Positions 34,542 to 42,431 of a DNA stretch of 64,000 bases are shown piece by piece. The stretch is from Acidobacteria bacterium UBA2990 (GTDB lineage: Bacteria > Acidobacteriota > Vicinamibacteria > Vicinamibacterales > UBA8438). A program made the position numbers and the translations under genes. Location of the stretch: the NCBI GenBank assembly GCA_002347025.1, contig DEAE01000005.1:5739-69738 (forward strand). Reading direction: 5' to 3'. Below the pieces are notes generated by a model, which did not search any database, was not told where the DNA came from, and saw only the letters and a list, made by a program, of their open reading frames with translations. Positions within the stretch are counted from its first letter, which is position 1. Each line of letters opens with the position of its first letter.

Positions 34542-35417
34542 CTAGATGCCCCACTCTGTATCTGATGGCACCGGCCTTGAGTCGTTGACCGTTTGGGAAC
34601 GAGCTTGTCGTTTCTCTAATTTTGCTTTGGCTCGAGCTGCACGTTCTTCAATATCTTCGGCCGTTGGTAGCGTCATGAGGACTTCGTCTGGGATGTCGAG
34701 GTCTTTCTTGAGTTTGCCGAGGCAGCGTTTTCGCTCAAGAAGCGCCTTAGACTCATCTCGCTCAGTTGAAAATCGTTTTCTTGCTTCACGTTGACGATTT
34801 CGGAGTGATCCGTATAGATCGCCACCAAGAAGTGTTGAGATATCAACCTTCATTGCCTCTCGCTGAACATCTTGTTCTCGAACCACATCACCGTTAATGG
34901 GCCCCTTACCGTACTTTGGGAACAGGATGGCGACTTCGGGACATACTCGTGAGCATGCGGGGCAATCAGTCTTGCAGTTGTCCTGATTTTGCACCGTAAT
35001 TTGTTGCTGCTTATCAACGCCGTAGACGTCAAAGAGACAGAATGTCAGGCACTGCATGCAGTTTGTGCAGCGATCAAAATCAATGACCGGAAACCAAGGC
35101 TTCCAGGCTTCGAGCTTTCTAGCACCGGTTAACTCGCGTACTTCTCGGGCTGCTTCAAGGAGGTTTCCGTCGTCTAGGTTGTGAAAGTGTACGTGTTGGT
35201 CATCGCTTACAGAAGGCTTCCCGTTGAGCCGGCCCAGTACCAAAATAGGAGCGTCATCAGCCGGTGCCACCTCTTGGCCGCTTACAGGTCTGGTTACCTC
35301 AAAGCCGTTGTCAAGCAGGGTGGACAGCGTCTCGAACCGCTCCTCGTCTTCAAGCGTAGAGCTACCAGTTCCCTCGTAAAGTACCACACGCAGATTTCGC
35401 CCTTCAGTATGGTTCAC
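34542..35417 (-). CDS. 2x[4Fe-4S] ferredoxin-like protein with extra N- and C-terminal regions
   Basis: A 291-residue protein with a dicluster domain: 'CTNCMQCLTFC' (Cys117, 120, 123, 127) and 'CKTDCPACSRVC' (Cys148, 152, 155, 159). About 110 residues precede it with no domain I recognise. The C-terminal third is charged and helical, probably a coiled coil ('RSLRNRQREARKRF'-type stretch, 'EERAARAKAKLEKRQARS'). It is probably the electron donor for the radical SAM enzyme encoded three bases downstream. It overlaps the preceding small Cys-protein gene by four bases. Confidence 0.82.
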   Translation of the reverse strand: MNHTEGRNLRVVLYEGTGSSTLEDEERFETLSTLLDNGFEVTRPVSGQEVAPADDAPILVLGRLNGKPSVSDDQHVHFHNLDDGNLLEAAREVRELTGARKLEAWKPWFPVIDFDRCTNCMQCLTFCLFDVYGVDKQQQITVQNQDNCKTDCPACSRVCPEVAILFPKYGKGPINGDVVREQDVQREAMKVDISTLLGGDLYGSLRNRQREARKRFSTERDESKALLERKRCLGKLKKDLDIPDEVLMTLPTAEDIEERAARAKAKLEKRQARSQTVNDSRPVPSDTEWGI

Positions 35418-35728
35418 GGTAGTAATTTCCTGACGATATCATCTGCTGAGTCTTCCCGCATATTTAATACTTCGACTCTGTCCTCTGGTAGTGGATTTCC
35501 AGCGGCGTGGAAGAGCCATCGTACCGCTCTGGGATAACAGGCTACTATTTTAGTGCAACCTCCTTCAGAGATCTTTTTCAGCGCTGGGTCCTTGCGTGCT
35601 GACATGTCGCATAGATCGGCCACCGCGTCGAAAGCTTGACCGGAATCACTCAGCCGGCGAAGCACATCTCTCTTGACATCGAGTGGAACTACCTTTGCGT
35701 AGGTGCAGTTGCAATAGAGAGTTTTCAT
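35414..35728 (-). CDS. Small cysteine-containing protein of unknown function
   Basis: A 104-residue soluble protein. It begins MKTLYCNCTYAKVVP and contains further cysteines in 'VADLCDMSARKDPAL' (residue 40), 'GGCTKIVACYPRAVRWLF' (residues 58 and 64). These regularly placed cysteines suggest a metal or Fe-S site, perhaps reminiscent of HdrA-like segments, but I do not recognise a named family. Its start overlaps the GTPase stop by one base (TAATG) and its end overlaps the ferredoxin gene by four, so it is translated as part of the operon. The tight coupling makes it a real gene. Confidence 0.8.
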   Translation of the reverse strand: MKTLYCNCTYAKVVPLDVKRDVLRRLSDSGQAFDAVADLCDMSARKDPALKKISEGGCTKIVACYPRAVRWLFHAAGNPLPEDRVEVLNMREDSADDIVRKLLP

Positions 35729-36825
35729 TAGGCCATCCGGTGGGTTGGGGTTGGTCGTCCAGGGCGCAGCTGCTCTAGGTGTTCTATTGTGGCACGAACT
35801 TGCCCAAGAGACGCTAAAGCTTGCCGAGTTGCCGACTCAAGCTGTGCGGGATCCGCTTCAGCACGTAGGTTAATGACCAATTCTCCTTTGCCGATTTGCT
35901 CTAACAATGATTCTCTCAGATCCGGTTCGCGCTCATTTCCTACCAAACTAATTACTGATAGCATCCCGCTATCATCTTGGGAATCCAGGGTCATTTTCAG
36001 ATGAGCTATATCGCCTCTTGCTTGAATAATCCCCTCCCTTATCTTCTCAGATAACTCGACCAGAATTTGATTTCCATCAAATAGTGAGGTTGACTCGAGT
36101 CGTACAGTGCAGTTCAGCCAGCCGAGCAAGGCCTCGCCTGCAGCATAGACATCGTAGTCGATCTCCAACGCTGTTGACTCTTGGCATTCGGCCGATAGCA
36201 TTGCTTCAAACCAAGATTTAGTTCCAGTGCCGTCTTGCGCCGAACAGATGAATGTTCGTGAGTCTGGAAATGATTCGTTGAGGGCCGAGTCTAACCGCTT
36301 GATGAAATCCGGATCATATGAGTCGCACTTGTTAACGACTATAAAGTCAGCCTCTTGCAATTGCTTTTTGTAGACGTAGACTACCTTTTCAGAGAAAGTC
36401 CGACCTTCGGTCAGGTTTAGGATGCGGGCAGCTCTGGAGGGATCAATCATCACGCTGAGGGGTGCGACGGTGAAGCGACTGCCGTAGATGCGACGCAACG
36501 GATAGGAGACTGTGGCGATCAGATCGGTGCAACTGCCCACTGGTTCGGCCAAGAACAGGTCAGGCCGTTCCGCCTGTGTGAGGTTTTCGGCGGCTTCGAG
36601 TAAAGAGTTGAAGCGACAGCAAAAACAACCGCCGGTGATTTCTTCAACCGGAAAACCCTTGGACCGCAACAAGGTGGTATCGACTAGTCCACTGCTCTGA
36701 TCATTGCAAATCAATCCGACACGTTGACCTTGGTCAGTTAGCTGTTGGGCCAGCCTGGCCAGGGCGGTGGTCTTGCCTGCACCAAGGAAACCCCCGATCA
36801 TAATGTAGTGGGCTAATTTACTCAT
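35728..36825 (-). CDS. CobW/G3E family GTPase with CXCC metal site
   Basis: From ATG 36825 the protein is 365 residues. The Walker A is 'GGFLGAGKTT' (residues 11-20), the metal-binding 'GGCFCCRF' (Cys67, 69, 70) matches the COG0523 CXCC, and 'VNKCD' provides the guanine-specificity motif. G3E GTPases deliver metals (Zn, Co, Ni) to enzymes or help assemble them. The C-terminal half lacks the usual His-rich tail. It overlaps the H-like gene by eight bases and the next gene by one. In this operon it likely supports assembly of a metal or Fe-S enzyme. Confidence 0.85.
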   Translation of the reverse strand: MSKLAHYIMIGGFLGAGKTTALARLAQQLTDQGQRVGLICNDQSSGLVDTTLLRSKGFPVEEITGGCFCCRFNSLLEAAENLTQAERPDLFLAEPVGSCTDLIATVSYPLRRIYGSRFTVAPLSVMIDPSRAARILNLTEGRTFSEKVVYVYKKQLQEADFIVVNKCDSYDPDFIKRLDSALNESFPDSRTFICSAQDGTGTKSWFEAMLSAECQESTALEIDYDVYAAGEALLGWLNCTVRLESTSLFDGNQILVELSEKIREGIIQARGDIAHLKMTLDSQDDSGMLSVISLVGNEREPDLRESLLEQIGKGELVINLRAEADPAQLESATRQALASLGQVRATIEHLEQLRPGRPTPTHRMA

Positions 36826-37270
36826 GACGTCTTCCAAGCATCTTGTCGATTGTCGTGTCCAGCAGTGAAGCGTAGTTGTGGACATCGAGGCAATCGTCGC
36901 CGGGGTTGCCTCGAATCTTGAACAACCAGCCTTTATCGTAAGGGTCGCTTGTTAAAAGTTGAATCTGTTTGTCGAGGGCCGGGTTGAACTCGTCAAATCG
37001 GCCTGAAAGCGGAGAGAATATGTCCGTGACCGCTTTAAAGCCTTCTATCCATCCGATAACTTGGCCTGTTTCAACATCTGTTCCAGTTTCGGTCTCGAAC
37101 CCCAGTTCGACAATGTCTCCAAGCATCCTCACAGCGAATTTCGTGAAGCCAATCTTCCATACCTCTCCACCTTGATCCTCCAGCCAGCTGTGGCCAGCTG
37201 TATATAGGCGGTTCTCTAGAAGACGGGTGGAAAACCGCGAACGTTTATAGGGAATCTCAGCGACTGTCAT
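36818..37270 (-). CDS. Glycine cleavage H-like lipoyl-domain protein
   Basis: A 150-residue protein with the H-protein fold: 'LYTAGHSWLEDQGGEVWKIGFTKFAVRMLGDIVEL', then the lipoylation site 'EGFKAVTDIFSPLSG' with Lys79, and 'KGWLFKIRG' later. The lipoate-carrying arm could bear a sulfur or acyl intermediate. No T-, P- or L-protein gene is in the window, and it heads an isoprenoid and Fe-S operon, so it is probably not the normal glycine cleavage component. The C-terminal 30 residues go past a standard H protein. It is first in the operon. Confidence 0.83.
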   Translation of the reverse strand: MTVAEIPYKRSRFSTRLLENRLYTAGHSWLEDQGGEVWKIGFTKFAVRMLGDIVELGFETETGTDVETGQVIGWIEGFKAVTDIFSPLSGRFDEFNPALDKQIQLLTSDPYDKGWLFKIRGNPGDDCLDVHNYASLLDTTIDKMLGRRHE

Positions 37271-37404
37271 TTCTAGTGTTGCGAGCGACGCCTAACTGAA
37301 TCTAGCTCCTGATAAGGGGGCGCTTAAGCTTGCTAGGGTGCCATGCCGACAATCGCATGGTATCAAGTTTGGGAGATGGGCACAGATTGGATGCAGGCAG
37401 AACA

Positions 37405-39390
37405 TCAGGCGTTGTGATGCACAGCGGGTGTTTCTTGAGGAACCCGATTCAGTGCGGCTATTCCAGCAAATAGAAGAACTCCAGCAGCATCAAGAACCGG
37501 CACGGATATTCCAACTACGGACAGGGTCGGGCCCGGGGCGAGTAGGAGTGCAGCAGTCACAAACATAGCTAGCCGAAGAGGTAGTGGAAGGACACTGCGT
37601 AGGTGTCCGGTGATTCCCGAAGCGAAGCAGAGGACACCGAGTGCCCCGATGGCGACCGGTGTAAACATAGCCAAGGGGCTGGCTGTTGCACCGGTCTCGG
37701 TTAGCATGAGCAACTCGGGTCGGTAGACGAAAATGTAAGGGAGAGTAAAACCGACTAGTGCGAAACGGAATGCGGCGAAGCTTGTCTTCATGATGTTGGT
37801 GCCAGCGATCGAGGCGGCGGCGTAACCGGCGAGAGCGACAGGGGGTGTCACCATGGACATCATGCCGAAGTAAAAGATGAAGAGATGCGCAGCTAGGGGT
37901 ACCACGCCTAGGTTTCCAAGCACGGGTCCGATTAATGTCGCGAGTAAAAGGTAACAAACGGCTGATGGCAGCCCCATGCCAAGAATGATCGACGACACCA
38001 TAATCAGAACTAGAGCCAAGAAGAGGCTCTGTTCTGCGAGCGGAAGGATTGTTGCAGGTAAGCGAGTGCCAATGCCGGTCAGCGTTACGATTCCAATAAT
38101 AATTCCAACTGAGGCTGAGGCGGCGACAAGTGAGACGACATCGCGAGATGACTTCACGAAAGCTTCGATAATGGCATTACCGGACAGCCTGGTCTCCGGT
38201 TGAAAAGCTCCAACGATAACGATTGCCAACAGCGCCATGCTGACTGCCCGAAAGGGAGTGTAGCCGAGAATCAATAGCGAAATTAAGGTACCGAGTGCCG
38301 TTACAAAGACTAGTCCTTCCATCCGTGACTTAACCAAGGGTGTCTTTTGTTCGGGTGGCTCATTTGACTTGTTTGAGCTGTCCATCGTACTGCGCGCATG
38401 GAAGTGGGTGATCAGGAACAGCGAAAGGTAATAAAGAATAGCTGGAATTAATGCTGCTCTGATGATCTGGAGATAGGTCACAGGTGGATCCACTATTTCC
38501 AGCATCATGTAGGCCCCGGCCCCCATGACCGGTGGCATCAGCGCGCCGCCAGAACTGGCGGCAGCTTGGATGCCGGCTGCGGTGGTCGCCTTGAAGCCGG
38601 CGCTTCGCATCATAGGGATGGTGAAGGTCCCTGTCGTTGCGGTATTGGCTACCGCACTGCCCGATAGTGAACCCATGAGCCCGCTACTCAGCACTGCAAC
38701 CTTAGCCGGCCCGCCTGGGCTGGCGCCAAAAACAGACTGGGCAAAGTCGATAATGAAGCGAGTTGCACCCGTGGCGGCAAGAAAGGCACCAAAAATCACG
38801 AAGAGGAACACGTAGGTGAACATCACGCTTAGTGCAACGCCAAAAGTACCCTGTGCCTGAAGGAAGGCTTGCGCTACGATCCGCTCGATGGAGTATCCCC
38901 GATGCGGAAAAAACCAGTCTGGCATGCTAGGGCCAATGTAGGCGTATAGCAAGAAGAGACCGGAGAGTAATGGGAGAGCGAGGCCCAGCGAACGACGAGC
39001 AGCTTCTATAACCAGCAACAACCCGAGAACGCCTACTGCGATGTCTGTCGTGGTTTCGAATCCGGCTCGATTACCCAGCGATGAGCCATCTAACCAGAGG
39101 GTTTCGAAGAACGTTTCGTTTTGGACGATGATCCAGCCGCAGCAAGTGGTGGCCAACGCAGCTAGTGTGATGTCGGTGCTCCTGGCAACAGGGTGGTTCT
39201 TGAGGCTTGGGTGAACCGGTATGTTTAAGAAGCAAATGACCAGTCCTAGCATTGCGAAGACTGCTAGTTGTGGCTGTGGGGATAGGATGGGGTAATTGAC
39301 TTGGACCAGCGTGAAAACACACAGTCCAACTGATAGCCAACGGGTTACAACCTGCCGGTCACAGACCGCAGCAAGGCCGGGTTTAGTCAC
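37405..39390 (-). CDS. TRAP transporter permease, fused 4TM/12TM (DctQM type)
   Basis: A 661-residue protein with about sixteen or more membrane segments. The first 130 residues correspond to the small DctQ-like part, and the rest to the large DctM-like part with 'GLMGSLSGSAVANTATTGTFTIPMMRSAGF' and 'SASVGIIIGIVTLTGIGTRL'. This is the fused TAXI-TRAP permease that works with a TAXI binding protein. It starts at GTG 39390, overlapping the stop of the TAXI gene by one base. It would move a small organic acid into the cell using a sodium gradient. Its 3' end is 134 bases from the terpenoid operon on the same strand. Confidence 0.9.
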   Translation of the reverse strand: MTKPGLAAVCDRQVVTRWLSVGLCVFTLVQVNYPILSPQPQLAVFAMLGLVICFLNIPVHPSLKNHPVARSTDITLAALATTCCGWIIVQNETFFETLWLDGSSLGNRAGFETTTDIAVGVLGLLLVIEAARRSLGLALPLLSGLFLLYAYIGPSMPDWFFPHRGYSIERIVAQAFLQAQGTFGVALSVMFTYVFLFVIFGAFLAATGATRFIIDFAQSVFGASPGGPAKVAVLSSGLMGSLSGSAVANTATTGTFTIPMMRSAGFKATTAAGIQAAASSGGALMPPVMGAGAYMMLEIVDPPVTYLQIIRAALIPAILYYLSLFLITHFHARSTMDSSNKSNEPPEQKTPLVKSRMEGLVFVTALGTLISLLILGYTPFRAVSMALLAIVIVGAFQPETRLSGNAIIEAFVKSSRDVVSLVAASASVGIIIGIVTLTGIGTRLPATILPLAEQSLFLALVLIMVSSIILGMGLPSAVCYLLLATLIGPVLGNLGVVPLAAHLFIFYFGMMSMVTPPVALAGYAAASIAGTNIMKTSFAAFRFALVGFTLPYIFVYRPELLMLTETGATASPLAMFTPVAIGALGVLCFASGITGHLRSVLPLPLRLAMFVTAALLLAPGPTLSVVGISVPVLDAAGVLLFAGIAALNRVPQETPAVHHNA

Positions 39391-40373
39391 TAGGGCCAGA
39401 TTCCGATCTCTTGGTAGAAGCGAATGGCTCCAGGGTGAAATTCGGTGCCGGTATCGCGCACGACGTTATTCGGGTTGATGGCGCGGCCGGCTGCATGTTT
39501 CTCGATGACACTCTCACGTTGCTCGTAGAGAGTTTTTGTGACGTTGTAGACAAGGCTCTCATCAGTATTGGCCGATGCAATTAAATGCATAGAACCTACA
39601 TCTAAACCCTCGAAGGCTTCGGTTTGGCCGCGATAAGTGTCTGCTGGAATCGTGGCAGGTCTGAAGAAGAGATAGTTCTCAATGAGCTGTTGTTTTGCCT
39701 CTTCTTGGAAAGGAATAAAGTGGATGTCCTGTGATGCTGAGGCTTGGGTGATGGAGGCGGTCGGCACCGCCCCTCCGACAAACGCAGCAGCAGCTGACCC
39801 GTCGGCGATCAAGTCGACTGCGCCAGATTGGGTGGCATTAAGGGGGGTGAAGTCGTCATAGGTGATGTCGTGGGCTCCGAGCAACGGTCCGACGAAATAT
39901 TCGAAGCCGGCACCTGCTGGTCCGACACTTACCCGGTTGCCCCGGAGGTCGGCAATGGTCTCAATATCTGAACTGCTTGGAGTGATGAAGAGAGCCACAT
40001 TCGGAGCCAGTGTCATGACTGTGCGCATCGGGTAGGCTTTGTCCCAGCCCTCCGCACCCCTAACGGCAAAGTATGTGATGGCTGCGTTCGACATTGCGAA
40101 GTCGAGTTCGCCAGTGTCGAGCCGTCTGATGTTTTCTTGTGACCCGCTGGTGGCCTCGGCGGTTGTGCTCCAGCCGAACTCAGTGCCGAACTCGTTGAGA
40201 ACTTCGGCAAGGGCACTGCCAACAACAAAAAATGCGCCTCCCGGGGGCGCGGTGCCAACGCTCAAGAAAACTCTCGATGGACTTGCGGTGGTTCCGGGCT
40301 CGCTGTTGCTTCCACCGCATGATGCGGCGAGTGCGACTAACACTAACACTACGAGAGATTTTTTTCGCCCCAT
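39390..40373 (-). CDS. TAXI family TRAP solute-binding lipoprotein
   Basis: From ATG 40373, preceded by GAGGTGA eight bases upstream, this is 327 residues; a GTG at 40385 is the alternative start. The N-terminal leader ends in a lipobox, 'LAASCGG', so it is a lipoprotein. The mature protein has the TAXI pattern: 'SVGTAPPGGAFFVVGSALAEVLNEF', 'SGSQENIRRLDTGELDFAMSNAAI', 'SVGPAGAGFEYF' and 'VGGAVPTASITQAS'. It captures a solute in the periplasm and hands it to the fused permease encoded next. TAXI proteins usually bind glutamate, 2-oxoglutarate or aromatic-like acids; the ligand is not predictable here. Confidence 0.9.
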   Translation of the reverse strand: MGRKKSLVVLVLVALAASCGGSNSEPGTTASPSRVFLSVGTAPPGGAFFVVGSALAEVLNEFGTEFGWSTTAEATSGSQENIRRLDTGELDFAMSNAAITYFAVRGAEGWDKAYPMRTVMTLAPNVALFITPSSSDIETIADLRGNRVSVGPAGAGFEYFVGPLLGAHDITYDDFTPLNATQSGAVDLIADGSAAAAFVGGAVPTASITQASASQDIHFIPFQEEAKQQLIENYLFFRPATIPADTYRGQTEAFEGLDVGSMHLIASANTDESLVYNVTKTLYEQRESVIEKHAAGRAINPNNVVRDTGTEFHPGAIRFYQEIGIWP

Positions 40374-40584
40374 TCCTTTGTTCACCTCAAAATCTGGAGA
40401 ATTGGTTGGCCGTGATCCGAGTCCACCTGCTCAATTTGGGCAGAAAAGGAAAGGGACCCCACGGTTTCACCGGCTCTTGATCCTACACTAATTGGCTCAT
40501 TTGCATTTCCGAGCGACGGCAATGCGAGGATCCCAACGTTGGCATGTAGACATACTGATATGCCAGATTGGCTGTGCATGATTC

Positions 40585-41898
40585 CTAAAGATGGGGAGGC
40601 GCCTCGATTACGAAACGACGTGCCTTCATCTCGAACCTGGGTAGCGTTCCTGGCTCAACGACGGTTAGTGAAATTGAGATGCCCATCGCCTCACGGAGGA
40701 CTTGGGCGATTCTTAGTCTGAGCCTGTCTGGATTTTGAATATTGGGGACAAACTCGAGTGCGATTGTGAGATCCAGAAGTGCATCGCGGTTCGAAACTGT
40801 TGAACGGTACTCCAACACTTCCGGAAAACCACGTAATACTGACTCAACCGCAGTTGGATATACATTGACACCTCTGACACAGACCATGTCGTCTGTACGC
40901 GACAGGATGCCGCCTTCGATACGGGCCAGGGTTCGGCCACATTTGCAAGGCTCAGGTGTAATTCGGACGATGTCGCGGGTGCGATATCGGAACACCGGGC
41001 TGGCTGCACGACCCAGATTGGTTATAACCAGCTCACCGGTCTCGCCTGCGGATACCGGGTCTGTCGAGTTTGGGTCAATTACTTCGCAAACGAAATCTCG
41101 TTCGTTGAGATGTAGTGTACCGGGCACCTCACGGCACTCGAAACTTACTGGTCCGGTTTCGGTCAACCCATGGTGATCGATAACTCTGGCATCCCAGCCT
41201 TCCTGAATTTGGTCCCGAGTGGCTGGAATGCTTCCTCCCGGCTCCCCAGCGACGATGACTGTGTTAACGGTAGTCTTAGCAAGGTCAGGGAGTCCGGCCT
41301 GTTGTGCCACCTCGATTAATCTTAGAGCGTAGGTTGGTGTGCAACAGATCACCGTGGGCCGAACGGTGTGAATGAGATTGAGGCGAGTTTCGCTTGACAT
41401 CCCACCACCGGAGACACAAAGGGCTCCGATCTGGGTTCCAGCATCGAAAGCTGACCAGAAGCCCAGAAATGGTCCGAAGCCGAAAGGAAAAAATATGGTG
41501 TCCGTCGCGGTGACGTGCGCGGCGCGGTAGACCGCCTTCCAGCAGTCGATCACCCATTGCCAACTCTCGTTGGTATCCAGCCAGCGGAGTGGATGTCCCG
41601 TAGTGGATGAGGTTTGGTGGTAGCGCGTATAGCGGTCTAGTGGATAGGTATATGCGGTTCCCCAGGGAGGATTCTGTAGCTGGTCGGCAGCTAGCTCTTG
41701 CTTGGTCGTTAGGGGTAGCGCCGCCAAGATGTCAGCTGGAGCCAGCGCGTTTGTGTTTATTCCTGCTCCATCGAATTTGTGCGTGTAGAAGGAGTTTGCG
41801 CCGTAAATTTCTGCCAGTAGGGTCGCTAAGCGGCCCTGCTGCCATGACACGATTTGAACGCGGGATTCACTCTCTCCGTGGCCTGGTGCAGAGGTCAT
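40585..41898 (-). CDS. Phenylacetate-CoA ligase-like adenylate-forming enzyme
   Basis: A 437-residue PaaK-type ligase: P-loop 'HQTSSTTGHPLRWL' (near residue 94), 'HHGLTETGPVSFECRE' (A5 region), 'RYRTRDIVRITPEPCKCGRTLARIEGGILSRTDDMVCVRGVNVYP' (A7-A8 with the zinc-type 'CKCGR'), and a full C-terminal lobe. It activates an aromatic or similar carboxylic acid to its CoA thioester. The ATG overlaps the upstream thioesterase stop by four bases, so ligase and thioesterase are coupled, and an FAD monooxygenase or halogenase-like gene lies just upstream. The acid is unknown. Confidence 0.87.
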   Translation of the reverse strand: MTSAPGHGESESRVQIVSWQQGRLATLLAEIYGANSFYTHKFDGAGINTNALAPADILAALPLTTKQELAADQLQNPPWGTAYTYPLDRYTRYHQTSSTTGHPLRWLDTNESWQWVIDCWKAVYRAAHVTATDTIFFPFGFGPFLGFWSAFDAGTQIGALCVSGGGMSSETRLNLIHTVRPTVICCTPTYALRLIEVAQQAGLPDLAKTTVNTVIVAGEPGGSIPATRDQIQEGWDARVIDHHGLTETGPVSFECREVPGTLHLNERDFVCEVIDPNSTDPVSAGETGELVITNLGRAASPVFRYRTRDIVRITPEPCKCGRTLARIEGGILSRTDDMVCVRGVNVYPTAVESVLRGFPEVLEYRSTVSNRDALLDLTIALEFVPNIQNPDRLRLRIAQVLREAMGISISLTVVEPGTLPRFEMKARRFVIEAPPHL

Positions 41899-42350
41899 GC
41901 CTTTGTTCCTTCGGTTGTTGCCACTTCAAAGCAATCGGCGATTTCAGAAGGAATAGAGATGCCTCGCATTGGTTTTCCTGGGCAGCTGCTTACGCAGGCT
42001 ACTGAGAGTGTTCCACGGGCAGCCGTCTGGCCATTTTTCACGATAGTAGCGCTGTAGGATAGGCTCTTGGTTGATTTCCTAGTTATTTGAAGGTGTACCT
42101 CAAATTCATCTGGGAATCTTAGTGGCTTGAAAAACTCAAAGCCTGCAGCTACCCTTGGAAAGCCGACTTGTGCGTCCTGGTGGGCTATGTTTAAACCGGC
42201 TGCCCGCCACATAGCATGTTCGGCTTCTTCCATATAACGGAAGAACACACTGAAGTGGACTATACCTGCAGCATCGGTTTCGTAGAATTGAACGCGTCGG
42301 GTAAGACAGAACTCGCTGATCACGGTTTGTTTTAGGAGGAACCCTTCCAC
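41895..42350 (-). CDS. Acyl-CoA thioesterase, 4-hydroxybenzoyl-CoA (hotdog) family
   Basis: A 151-residue hotdog-fold protein. It has the motif 'VQFYETDAAGIVHFSVFFRYMEEAEH' (Asp26 is the catalytic-type residue in the YxxTDxxGxVHxxxYxxYxEEA pattern), followed by 'LRFPDEFEVHLQITRKSTKSLSYSATI'. Such enzymes cleave aryl- or medium-chain acyl-CoA. It lies between an FAD enzyme and a PaaK-like ligase; a ligase and thioesterase pair could load and unload a CoA-bound intermediate on which the flavoenzyme acts. Confidence 0.85.
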   Translation of the reverse strand: MEGFLLKQTVISEFCLTRRVQFYETDAAGIVHFSVFFRYMEEAEHAMWRAAGLNIAHQDAQVGFPRVAAGFEFFKPLRFPDEFEVHLQITRKSTKSLSYSATIVKNGQTAARGTLSVACVSSCPGKPMRGISIPSEIADCFEVATTEGTKA

Positions 42351-42431
42351 AATGGGTGATAAGGTGTTCTCTCGCTGCAGTTAGTTAAAAGATGACTGCA
42401 TCCTCAGTTGGTTGGTTTTCCTGTCTTGTCA

